64,000 nt of DNA. Origin: Ilumatobacter sp. (GTDB taxonomy: Bacteria > Actinomycetota > Acidimicrobiia > Acidimicrobiales > Ilumatobacteraceae). Location of the stretch: positions 1-64,000 of the forward strand of contig JABJAB010000019.1 of assembly GCA_018666235.1 (NCBI GenBank). Reading direction: 5' to 3'. The position numbers were made by a program, and so were the translations under genes. Shown here one piece after another: positions 36,816 to 43,999 of this stretch. The first letter of the stretch is position 1, and the number at the start of each line of letters is the position of its first letter. The notes under the pieces were generated by a model. It was not told where the DNA came from, made no database searches, and saw only the letters and a program-made list of their open reading frames with translations.

Positions 36816-38144
36816 TCAGTCGTTGAGCTTGATGCGCAGGGTGGCGATGGCGTAGCCGTCCATCTCGATGACGGTGAAGTCGCCGAGGGCGGTGCGAACG
36901 CTGTCGCCTGCCGCTGGGATCTCGTCGAGCGCATCAATGACATATCCGGCGACGGTCTGCCAATCGCCCTCGGGCAGCGCGACGCCAGTGCACTCCTCGA
37001 ACTGATCGGGCCGCAGGGTGCCATTGACTCGCCAGCTACCGTCCGCGTGTTGTGCGCAGTCACTGAGACGGTCGTCGGACTCATCATCGAAGTCTCCGAT
37101 CAGCTCTTCGAACACATCTTCCAATGTGACCAGGCCGACGACCACGCCGTGCTCGTCAACCGCGACGGAGATGTGCTTGCGCTCGGTGCGCATCTCGACG
37201 AGCAGGTCCTCGAGCCGATGATGCTCTGGGGTCACCATGAGCGGACGGACCATCGACCGCGCGGAGGTGGTCGTCCACGCACCGTTCTCAAGCCGCAGGA
37301 GGTCCTTGGCGTGGATGAACCCGAGGCAGTGATCGAGATCGTTCTCGTGAATGACGATGCGGGTCCTGCCCGTGCGATGCGCCTCAGCAGCAACCTCGGC
37401 GGCAGTTGCTTCAGCCGGCATCGACACGATGTCGCGCCGGACCGTCATTGCATCTGCAGCAGTCAGACCCGACAGTTCAAGCGACCGCGTCAGCAGCTGA
37501 TGATCTTCAGCCTTGATGTCGCCGTGACCTGCCGACTCGTCGAGGAGAAGGATGAGGTCCGTGGGCGAGTGCGCCATCGCTCGTTCGTCCTGCGGTTCAA
37601 CGCCGACCAGTCGGACAACGACGTTCGCAAGAGAGTTCAGGAGCCAGATGATCGGTTGGAAGACACGGACGAATGCCCGGAACGGCCGAGCGAGGAGCAG
37701 AGACGAGCGTTCGGGGTCCGAGATCGCCCACGACTTCGGGGCCATTTCGCCGACGACCATATGGAGAAAGACGACCAACGACAGGCCGAGCGTGAACCCG
37801 ATCACATGCAACGTGGTCTCCGACAGGTCGATCAACTCACCAAGCGCTGCTTCGATGATGTGCGCGATGGCGGGTTCGGCCACAGCACCAAGACCAAGCG
37901 AGCACATCGTGATGCCAAGTTGTGCACCGGCGAGCATCAGCGTGAGCTCGCGGATGCCAGCCAGCGCGGACACCGCTCGCTTGTTGCCGTCTGCGGCGAG
38001 CTGTTCGATGCGTGAGCGGCGAGCCGCCAACAGTGCGAACTCAGCAGCAACGAAGAAGCCGTTGAGCGCCAGCAGTACGAACGCCAAACCGAGAGCACCC
38101 CACTGCACGCTGAAGCCCGACTCGGCAACCTCTGCGGCAATCAT
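36816..38144 (-). CDS. Hemolysin-C/CNNM family membrane protein with CBS pair (second copy)
   Basis: 442 residues: an N-terminal DUF21/CNNM membrane domain (FVLLALNGFFVAAEFALLAAR, GAQLGITMCSLGLGAVAEPAIAH), two CBS domains (DAMTVRRDIVSMPAEATAAE and FIHAKDLLRLENG) and a C-terminal CorC_HlyC domain (LVTLEDVFEELIGDFDDE). Members are linked to magnesium or cobalt efflux. It overlaps its upstream paralogue by 4 bases, so the two subunits may form a heteromer. Confidence 0.88.
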   Translation of the reverse strand: MIAAEVAESGFSVQWGALGLAFVLLALNGFFVAAEFALLAARRSRIEQLAADGNKRAVSALAGIRELTLMLAGAQLGITMCSLGLGAVAEPAIAHIIEAALGELIDLSETTLHVIGFTLGLSLVVFLHMVVGEMAPKSWAISDPERSSLLLARPFRAFVRVFQPIIWLLNSLANVVVRLVGVEPQDERAMAHSPTDLILLLDESAGHGDIKAEDHQLLTRSLELSGLTAADAMTVRRDIVSMPAEATAAEVAAEAHRTGRTRIVIHENDLDHCLGFIHAKDLLRLENGAWTTTSARSMVRPLMVTPEHHRLEDLLVEMRTERKHISVAVDEHGVVVGLVTLEDVFEELIGDFDDESDDRLSDCAQHADGSWRVNGTLRPDQFEECTGVALPEGDWQTVAGYVIDALDEIPAAGDSVRTALGDFTVIEMDGYAIATLRIKLND

Positions 38145-39511
38145 CGATCGCCCTCCGGCGGGACGTCCTCGTCGTGATCGGAAATCCCATCACCATCGTC
38201 GTCGTTGTGCACGATGCCGGCATCAGGGTCGAGCCGAAGCAGCACCTGTGTGATGGCGAACTCCTCGACCTCAAGAACCTCGAGTCGAATCCCGTCGACA
38301 ACGACGGCATCACCGACCTCACCGATTCGTTCGAGCCGGTCGAGCATGAGGCCCGCCACGGTGTCGTATTCGCCGTCCGGCAGAATAAACCCGGTGTAGC
38401 GCTCGATCTCATCGGGTCGCGATGTGGCAGCGATCGACCACACCGCTGGTTCAACTTCGAGGTACTCCCCCGGCACGGCCGGGTCGTACTCGTCTTCGAT
38501 TTCGCCGACGAGCTCTTCGACGAGATCTTCGAGCGTGACAACACCGGCGGGTGCTCCGTACTCGTCGATGACCACAGCCATCTCGGTGGAGTGCGACTGC
38601 AGTTCCCGCAGCACGACGTTCAACCCGGCAGCCTCGGGAACGACCAGGACGTCGTGCAACAGCGCCCCGATCGGAGTTTCGCCATATAAATCTCGCGAGA
38701 CCCCGAGGAGATCCTTGGCATGGACGAGGCCGGTGACCTTGCCGGTGTCATCAACCACTGGGAAACGGGAGTGATGCGATGCCATCCGATCGCGGAGATC
38801 AGCAGCGGTTGCATCTGCGTCGATCGTCACGACTCGGTTCCACGACACCATCGCATCCGAGGCTTCGAGATCTCCGAAGTCGATGGCCCGCTCCAGCAAC
38901 GATGCTTGCGACACGGTCAGCTGGCCACTCTCAGCCGATGAGTCGACAATGAAGTCCAGCTCGTCGGTCGACACGGACCCGTGGAGCTCCTCGACCGGTT
39001 GGATACCAAGCATTCGGAGCAACCGGTTGGCCGAACCATCGAAGAGTTTGATCAGCGGACTGGCGACGCGCATGAAGACGAGCGTCGAACCAGCCAGGCT
39101 CCGGGCAACAGGCTCGGGCTTCGCAATGGCCAGGTTCTTGGGGGCCAGCTCACCGAAGACCATCTGCGCGACGGTTGCGAAGACGAAGGCCAACACCAGG
39201 GCGATGCCGAAGCGTGCCGACTCGCCGACCCCGATCGCTTCGAGGATCGGGCGGAGGGCGCCTGCAATTGCCGGTTCGGCGATGAAACCCAACACCAACG
39301 ACGTGACCGTGATGCCGAGCTGTGCACCCGACAACATAAAGCTCAGGCGCTTGTGCACCTGAAGCGCCCGCTTGGACTTGCGGTCGCCGCGGTCGGCTGC
39401 TTCGACGAACTTGGTGCGGCGAGAAGCAACGTACGCAAACTCAGCAGCAACGAAATATCCGTTGGCAGCAATCAACAAGACGGCGCCCACCAGCCCAAGA
39501 GCGATGGTCAT
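38141..39511 (-). CDS. Hemolysin-C/CNNM family membrane protein with CBS pair (first copy)
   Basis: 456 residues with the same architecture as the next gene: CNNM membrane domain (LIAANGYFVAAEFAYVASRRTKF, GAQLGITVTSLVLGFIAEPAIAG, GELAPKNLAIAKPEP), CBS pair (DAMVSWNRVVTIDADATAADL, LVHAKDLLGVSRD) and CorC_HlyC tail (VVTLEDLVEELVGEIEDEYD). Sequence identity between the two looks moderate, so this is an old tandem duplication. The acidic C-terminus (GIVHNDDDGDGISDHDEDVPPE) has DxDxDG-like features of calcium or magnesium binding. It is divergent from the selenoprotein gene. Confidence 0.88.
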   Translation of the reverse strand: MTIALGLVGAVLLIAANGYFVAAEFAYVASRRTKFVEAADRGDRKSKRALQVHKRLSFMLSGAQLGITVTSLVLGFIAEPAIAGALRPILEAIGVGESARFGIALVLAFVFATVAQMVFGELAPKNLAIAKPEPVARSLAGSTLVFMRVASPLIKLFDGSANRLLRMLGIQPVEELHGSVSTDELDFIVDSSAESGQLTVSQASLLERAIDFGDLEASDAMVSWNRVVTIDADATAADLRDRMASHHSRFPVVDDTGKVTGLVHAKDLLGVSRDLYGETPIGALLHDVLVVPEAAGLNVVLRELQSHSTEMAVVIDEYGAPAGVVTLEDLVEELVGEIEDEYDPAVPGEYLEVEPAVWSIAATSRPDEIERYTGFILPDGEYDTVAGLMLDRLERIGEVGDAVVVDGIRLEVLEVEEFAITQVLLRLDPDAGIVHNDDDGDGISDHDEDVPPEGDR

Positions 39512-39699
39512 CAGTGCAGTGAACCCGGACTGGGAGGGTGCTGGGCAGCGGTCAAGCGGCTACCCAGGCAGGGTTGGTCTTCGTCGGACATGAGTGAGCG
39601 AATGATATCTAATGTGAGGGCCCGCTCCGTCGTTCAATGCGCCGACCGTTGATTTCAGACAACTCGGGCACAGCCTCCACGCCGGCGAGAAAGACGGGC

Positions 39700-39705
39700 T
39701 ATGTT
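39700..39705 (+). promoter_or_regulatory. -10 element of the GPx gene
   Basis: TATGTT lies exactly 6 bases before the ATG at 39712, placing the transcription start at or next to the start codon. No Shine-Dalgarno is present, which supports a leaderless mRNA. Confidence 0.6.
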
Positions 39706-39711
39706 GCCGAC

Positions 39712-40185
39712 ATGACCAACTTTCATGATCTCGAAATGACGTCGATCACCGGCGAACAGGTGACCTTCGACCAGTACAAGGGCAACCTTGCACTGGTCGT
39801 CAACGTCGCGAGCGCTTGAGGCCTGACGCCTCAGTACGCAGGTCTGCGTGCGCTTCATAATGACAACGACGATGTCGTCGTGCTCGGCTTCCCGTGCAAC
39901 CAGTTCGCCAACCAAGAGCCCGGCACCGACGCCGAGATCCTTGAATTCGCAACGTCGAAGTTTGACGTGAACTTCCCCATGTTCTCCAAGATTGAGGTGA
40001 ACGGCGACGCCGCTGCCCCCCTGTACCAGCTGTTGAAAGAGGCGCAGCCAGGTGACGGCGACAGCGCCGAAATCACGTGGAACTTCGAGAAGTTCCTCGT
40101 CGACAAGGCCGGCAACGTGGTCAAGCGGTACGCACCGCCGACCACACCGGAAGAGGTTGCTGCCGACCTCGACCAGTTCCGCTGA
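39712..40185 (+). CDS. Selenocysteine-containing glutathione peroxidase (UGA at 39817-39819 read as Sec)
   Basis: One continuous 157-residue GPx frame is interrupted only by TGA at 39817-39819, exactly at the catalytic position: VVNVASA-U-GLTPQYAGL (Sec36). Downstream the frame continues without shift through GFPCNQFANQEPG (Gln64) and ITWNFEKFLVD (Trp123, Asn124), completing the GPx tetrad. Length is normal for bacterial GPx. It reduces H2O2 or lipid hydroperoxides with a thiol. Cys62 is the only cysteine, so there is no second resolving Cys as in thioredoxin-type GPx. A SECIS-like hairpin follows the UGA. Automated callers would see two short fragments (39637-39819 and 39880-40185). A strong hairpin ends the gene and a ligase for gamma-glutamylcysteine follows. 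Confidence 0.93.
39817..39870 (+). promoter_or_regulatory. Bacterial SECIS-like element in the GPx coding sequence
   Basis: A 7-bp stem at 39834-39840 / 39845-39851 (with one G-U pair) carries the loop GGUC at 39841-39844, 21 bases past the UGA. The apical sequence GCAGGUCUGC equals that of the E. coli fdhF SECIS as I remember it, with the G and U that contact SelB. A second possible stem, TGAGGC / GCCTCA (39817-39822 / 39828-39833), includes the UGA itself. Confidence 0.82.
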
Positions 40186-40209
40186 CTCACGAAATGATGT
40201 GACCGCCTC

Positions 40210-40248
40210 AAGGGGTGGCGATCGCCAACATGGCGATCGCCACCCCTT
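40210..40248 (+). terminator. Strong hairpin after the GPx gene
   Basis: A perfect 18-bp stem (AAGGGGTGGCGATCGCCA at 40210-40227, its complement at 40231-40248) with loop ACA starts 24 bases after the GPx stop. The tail is not T-rich, but the stem is strong enough for termination or 3'-end protection. It suggests GPx and the ligase are not obligatorily one transcript. Confidence 0.7.
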
Positions 40249-40319
40249 CGTCGTTCACGGCAGCGGGCTCGGCACCTCAGAACGTGGTGAGCGGGATTCT
40301 GGCGTGTCGAGTGCCAATC

Positions 40320-40332
40320 GGCCAGACTGGCC
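40320..40332. promoter_or_regulatory. Palindrome upstream of the ligase operon
   Basis: GGCCAG-A-CTGGCC lies 29 bases before the ATG at 40362. It is a plausible operator for the three-gene thiol operon; nothing else identifies the binding protein. Confidence 0.35.
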
Positions 40333-40361
40333 ACAACCACTGCCGACGATCCGGGGCCCAG

Positions 40362-41516
40362 ATGAGCATTGCCTTCACCCACAACGCCCGCCCAACGATC
40401 GGTGTCGAGCTTGAACTCCACCTCGTCGATGCGGACACGGGTGATCTGGTGTCCGCATCAAACGAGCTCCTTGCCGAGATGTCCCAGGGTTTCCCCGGCA
40501 ACGACCACCCGAAGGCAAAACACGAACTCTTCCAGAGCACCGTCGAGATCATCACCGGAGTGTGCGACACCCCGACTCAGGCCCGCGCTGACCTGGCGGA
40601 GACGTTTCAGGAGCCCCATGCGACCGCCACACGACGCGGTCTCAAGATCATCAGCGCTGGGACGCACCCATTCGGAGTGGCGCGCAATCAAGACGTCAGT
40701 CCGAATCCTCGCTATCACGAACTCGTCGAAGCGATGCAGTGGCCGGCTCGCCGGCTCCTGATCTGCGGTCAGCACATCCATGTCGGCGTGCGCGATGGCG
40801 AGCGAGCGATCTCGATCATCAACGAGATGATGCGGCATCTTCCCCTCTTCCTGGCGCTGTCGTCATCGAGCCCTTACTTCGAGGGAGAGGACTCGGGGTT
40901 GGCATCTGCGCGTTCGAAGGTCTTCGAGTCACTACCGACAGCAGGCCTGCCGCCGCAGATCACTGGCTGGGGCGATTTCGAATCCTTCATGTCGACGCTG
41001 ATCGATTCGGAGTGCATTTCGTCAATCCGCGAGGTGTGGTGGGACATTCGGCCGCATCCCGACTTCGGCACCATCGAGTTTCGGATGTGCGACTCACCCC
41101 ACACCCTCACCGAGGCCACCGCGCTCGCGGGGCTGGCCCAAACCTTGGTGGCCTGGGCCGATGCGCTGATCGATCGCGACGCGCTCCCACCCCCTCCGCG
41201 CGAGTGGACCGTGCGAGAGAACCGGTGGCTTGCCGCACGCTACGGGATCGACGCTCGCCTCATTGTCGAAGCCAACGGCGACGGCAAGCCGCAGCGGCGG
41301 CCCGTTCGCGAGCTGGTTGGCGAACTCCTGGCAGAGTTGTCCCTGACCGCCGATCTGCTCGGCACCCAGCCCGAGCTCGCAGCGATTGAACGCATCCTCG
41401 ATCACGGCTCAGGCTCGATGCGGCAACGTCGTCTGGTCGACGCCGGCGCTACGCTCGCCGACGTGGTGCACCACCTTGCCGACGAGTTGTACGACGACTG
41501 CTTTGACCAGGCATGA
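40362..41516 (+). CDS. Glutamate-cysteine ligase family protein (GCS2 / YbdK-EgtA type)
   Basis: 384 residues of the GCS2 carboxylate-amine ligase family. Family marks: PTIGVELELHLVDADTGDLV at the N-terminus, AKHELFQSTVEIITGVCDTP (substrate and metal residues), ICGQHIHVGVRDGERAI, and DIRPHPDFGTIEFRMCDSP. It should join glutamate and cysteine through the gamma-carboxyl using ATP. It could feed glutathione, ergothioneine (EgtA role) or gamma-glutamylcysteine itself. The ATG at 40362 gives the standard N-terminus. Its stop overlaps the next start as ATGA. Standing after a selenoprotein GPx supports a thiol-redox role. Confidence 0.85.
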   Translation: MSIAFTHNARPTIGVELELHLVDADTGDLVSASNELLAEMSQGFPGNDHPKAKHELFQSTVEIITGVCDTPTQARADLAETFQEPHATATRRGLKIISAGTHPFGVARNQDVSPNPRYHELVEAMQWPARRLLICGQHIHVGVRDGERAISIINEMMRHLPLFLALSSSSPYFEGEDSGLASARSKVFESLPTAGLPPQITGWGDFESFMSTLIDSECISSIREVWWDIRPHPDFGTIEFRMCDSPHTLTEATALAGLAQTLVAWADALIDRDALPPPPREWTVRENRWLAARYGIDARLIVEANGDGKPQRRPVRELVGELLAELSLTADLLGTQPELAAIERILDHGSGSMRQRRLVDAGATLADVVHHLADELYDDCFDQA

Positions 41517-42724
41517 CGTCGCCTGACACCCGATTGGCCGGCTGGCTCGCCGAACACGGCGAGGGACTCATCGCCGTGCGCCGCAACATGCATGCGCACC
41601 CCGAGGTGAGCGGTGCGGAACATGCCACCACGGAACTGGTGCGCGAACGCCTTGAATTGGCGGGGATGCAGCCGCGAGTCCTCGCCGTCGGAACCGGCCT
41701 CGTCTGCGAACTCCGACCTGACGACCCAATCGCGAGCAATCAGCCAACCATGGCCTTGCGCGCGGACCTCGATGCACTCGCCATGGATGACAACAAGGAC
41801 GTGTCGTATCGCAGCCAGGTTCCGGGTGTGGCGCATGCCTGCGGCCATGACGTGCACACCACGGTCGTGCTCGGTACCGCGCTCTATTTTGCTCACCATC
41901 GCGATCAACTCCCAGGGCCGCTGCGTTTCGTGTTTCAACCGGCCGAGGAACGTGTTCCCGGCGGTGCGCTCGACGTCATCCGCGACCATGGCATCGACGG
42001 CGTTGACGCAATTGTCGGCATCCACTGCGAACCAAAACTCGATGCCGGCATGATCGGATTGAAGTCGGGGTCGATTTCATCAGCCGCCGACATGGTCTGC
42101 ATCACGTTGACCGGGCCCGGTGGACACACCGCACGTCCGGAACTCACCGTCGATCTCTTGACCATTGCTGCCCAGGTGATCACTGAGCTACCCCGGCGCG
42201 TCCAGGCTGCACTCCCGGCAGATGCTGAAACCAAGATCGTCTTCGGAGCCATGCACGGGGGCGATGCCGCCAACGTCATTCCGACACGCTGCGAGCTTCG
42301 CGCTTCGGTCCGCACACCGACGCTCGAGGTGTGGAACGCACTCCCGGCGCTCGTCGAGGAGTGCGTTGCCGGACTCCTCGCCGAATCAGGCGCCGGGTTC
42401 GAGGTCGACTACACCCACGGGGTTCCACCTGTGGTCAACGATGCTGCAATCACCGATCTGGTCGCCAGCGCTGTCGCCGAAGAATTCGGCGCCGACGCCA
42501 TCGCTCCGGTGCAGCAGAGTTGGGGCGGCGATGACTTTGCCTGGTTCACGCGGGAGATCCCTGGGTCCTACGTTCGCCTCGGCGTCCACAACGCAGAGGC
42601 CGATGGCCCGAGGCTCGATCTTCACGCCGGTCACTTCGACGTCGATGAGCGAGCGATCGATCTCGGCGTGCGTCTCCTCGTCGCCACCACCAAGGCATAC
42701 TTCGAAGGCGACAAAGCGTCGTGA
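41513..42724 (+). CDS. M20D family amidohydrolase / metallopeptidase
   Basis: 403 residues. Metal and catalytic motifs: RRNMHAHPEVSG, RADLDALAM, VAHACGHDVHTTVVLG, FQPAEERVPGGALDVI (general-base Glu), and the dimerisation domain around TLTGPGGHTARPEL. M20D enzymes (hippurate / IAA-amino acid / N-acyl amino acid hydrolases) cut amide bonds of small conjugates. It is translationally coupled on both sides between the glutamate-cysteine ligase and the cyclotransferase-like gene. Action on a gamma-glutamyl or acyl-cysteine conjugate is inference from this position. Confidence 0.88.
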   Translation: MTSPDTRLAGWLAEHGEGLIAVRRNMHAHPEVSGAEHATTELVRERLELAGMQPRVLAVGTGLVCELRPDDPIASNQPTMALRADLDALAMDDNKDVSYRSQVPGVAHACGHDVHTTVVLGTALYFAHHRDQLPGPLRFVFQPAEERVPGGALDVIRDHGIDGVDAIVGIHCEPKLDAGMIGLKSGSISSAADMVCITLTGPGGHTARPELTVDLLTIAAQVITELPRRVQAALPADAETKIVFGAMHGGDAANVIPTRCELRASVRTPTLEVWNALPALVEECVAGLLAESGAGFEVDYTHGVPPVVNDAAITDLVASAVAEEFGADAIAPVQQSWGGDDFAWFTREIPGSYVRLGVHNAEADGPRLDLHAGHFDVDERAIDLGVRLLVATTKAYFEGDKAS

Positions 42725-43281
42725 GCCGAACATGGCTGTTCGGATACGGCTCGCTCGTGTCGCCCGTTTCGCTGGCTTCCACGATTGGACGTGACCCGGG
42801 CGACGGTATGCACGTCGCCCACGTCGAAGGATTCGGACGGCGTTGGAACTACGGATCAAAAGTGTTGCGCGGAGACTGGGTTCACGATGGTCGCAATATC
42901 GTCGGCGGCCTCGTCGTCTCGCTCGGCATTGCCGCAGCCGACGACGAAGCGTGCAACGGCGTTGTCTTCGATGTCGACGACGACGAATTGGCAGCGCTCG
43001 ACTGGCGCGAACGGGATTACGAGCGCGTCGACATCACCGATGTGACCACCGTCGACGTCGATCGATTCGATGGTCAGGTCCAGGTCTACGTGCCTCGGCC
43101 AAGCTCGATCGAACGGTACGAGCTGGCCCGTAACGAGGGCCGCGCCGCGATTCGTCAGTCCTACTGGACTCTCGTCGAAGATGCCTTCGCCTCGCTCGGC
43201 GGCCACCATGCCGAGTGGTACGCCCGAACACCGCCACCAGACATCCCGGTCGCTGACATCAGGCTCCACCCGCTCAACTGA
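42721..43281 (+). CDS. Gamma-glutamylcyclotransferase-like (GGCT/ChaC fold) protein
   Basis: 186 residues. The N-terminus WLFGYGSLVSPVSLAST has the YGSL substrate-binding loop of the GGCT fold; CNGVVFDVDDDELAALDWRERDYERVDI matches the segment with the catalytic Glu region, followed by VQVYVPRPSS. Members convert gamma-glutamyl amino acids (or glutathione for ChaC) to 5-oxoproline plus the amino acid. GTG start overlaps the M20 stop (GTGA). With the ligase it would form both halves of a gamma-glutamyl cycle. It is convergent with coaE 20 bases away. Confidence 0.83.
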   Translation: MSRTWLFGYGSLVSPVSLASTIGRDPGDGMHVAHVEGFGRRWNYGSKVLRGDWVHDGRNIVGGLVVSLGIAAADDEACNGVVFDVDDDELAALDWRERDYERVDITDVTTVDVDRFDGQVQVYVPRPSSIERYELARNEGRAAIRQSYWTLVEDAFASLGGHHAEWYARTPPPDIPVADIRLHPLN

Positions 43282-43301
43282 ACTCGCTCAGCTGGAATTG
43301 C

Positions 43302-43925
43302 TCAGCGCGCGCCGGGCTCCGCCGACGCGACATGCGGGAGTTCGACGACTGAGGACCAGAGCTCGTCCACCTGAGCCGCAAGGCTGTCGAAGGTGCCGGA
43401 GTTGTCGACGACATAGGTCGCCCGCGCAAGACGTTCTTCGCGACTGATCTGACTGTTGATCCGATTCTGCGCATCGTCTTCATCCATCCCGCGGTATTCC
43501 ACAACGCGTTCGACGGCCAGCTCGTAGGGGATGTCGACGACGATCGTGGCGGCGAGCCCCTTGCGCGGGTTTTCGCCGAGCAGCGGGAAGTCGAGCACGA
43601 CCACTCGGTCGGTGCCAGCGTTGAGATCGATCTGCCGCTGAATCTCGGCCTGCATCGCCGGGTGCACAATGCCATTCAAGTCGTCGAGGGCCGCCTTGTC
43701 GCTGAACACGATCGCGGCAACCGCGGCACGATCCAACGAGCCATCCTCATGAACGATCTGCGCCCCGAACCGCTCGGCCATTTGGTTGAGCACGGGGCTC
43801 CCGGGTGATTGCAGATCGCGAGCGATCTGATCGGCGTCGACAATCGCCGCTCCTCGCTCCGCCAACAGTTTCGACACGGTCGACTTGCCTGCTCCAATGC
43901 CCCCGGTGAGGCCCACAACGATCAT
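43302..43925 (-). CDS. coaE: Dephospho-CoA kinase
   Basis: 207 residues. P-loop GLTGGIGAGKSTVSKLLAERG, DADQIARDL, and the lid and CoA-binding parts HPAMQAEIQ and VVLDFPLLGE. It phosphorylates the 3'-OH of dephospho-CoA, the last step of CoA synthesis. It follows rpsA as in many actinobacteria; in those genomes uvrB comes next, but here the thiol cassette and two CNNM genes intervene. The ATG follows directly after the rpsA terminator, whose tail is T-rich. Confidence 0.95.
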   Translation of the reverse strand: MIVVGLTGGIGAGKSTVSKLLAERGAAIVDADQIARDLQSPGSPVLNQMAERFGAQIVHEDGSLDRAAVAAIVFSDKAALDDLNGIVHPAMQAEIQRQIDLNAGTDRVVVLDFPLLGENPRKGLAATIVVDIPYELAVERVVEYRGMDEDDAQNRINSQISREERLARATYVVDNSGTFDSLAAQVDELWSSVVELPHVASAEPGAR

Positions 43926-43936
43926 GAAAACGAATA

Positions 43937-43962
43937 CTGCCCGACTCCGAGGAGCCGGGCAG
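43937..43962 (-). terminator. rpsA terminator
   Basis: CTGCCCG / CGGGCAG (43937-43943 / 43956-43962) encloses CTCC-GA-GGAG, and on the minus strand the hairpin is followed by TATTCGTTTTC. It lies 37 bases past the rpsA stop and 11 bases before the coaE start, so coaE expression depends on read-through or its own start signal. Confidence 0.8.
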
Positions 43963-43999
43963 CATTCAGTTCATCAGAGCAGCGCCGAAGCGCCTGGTC

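Noticed and set aside
39637..40185. GPx read as a pseudogene or as two short genes split by a stop
   Set aside because: Only one stop interrupts the frame, it is TGA at the exact Sec position, no shift is needed, and a SECIS-like hairpin follows.
40210..40248. GGCGATCGCC core as a cyanobacterial-type HIP1 repeat
   Set aside because: It is part of a single 18-bp hairpin and I saw no dispersed copies in the window.
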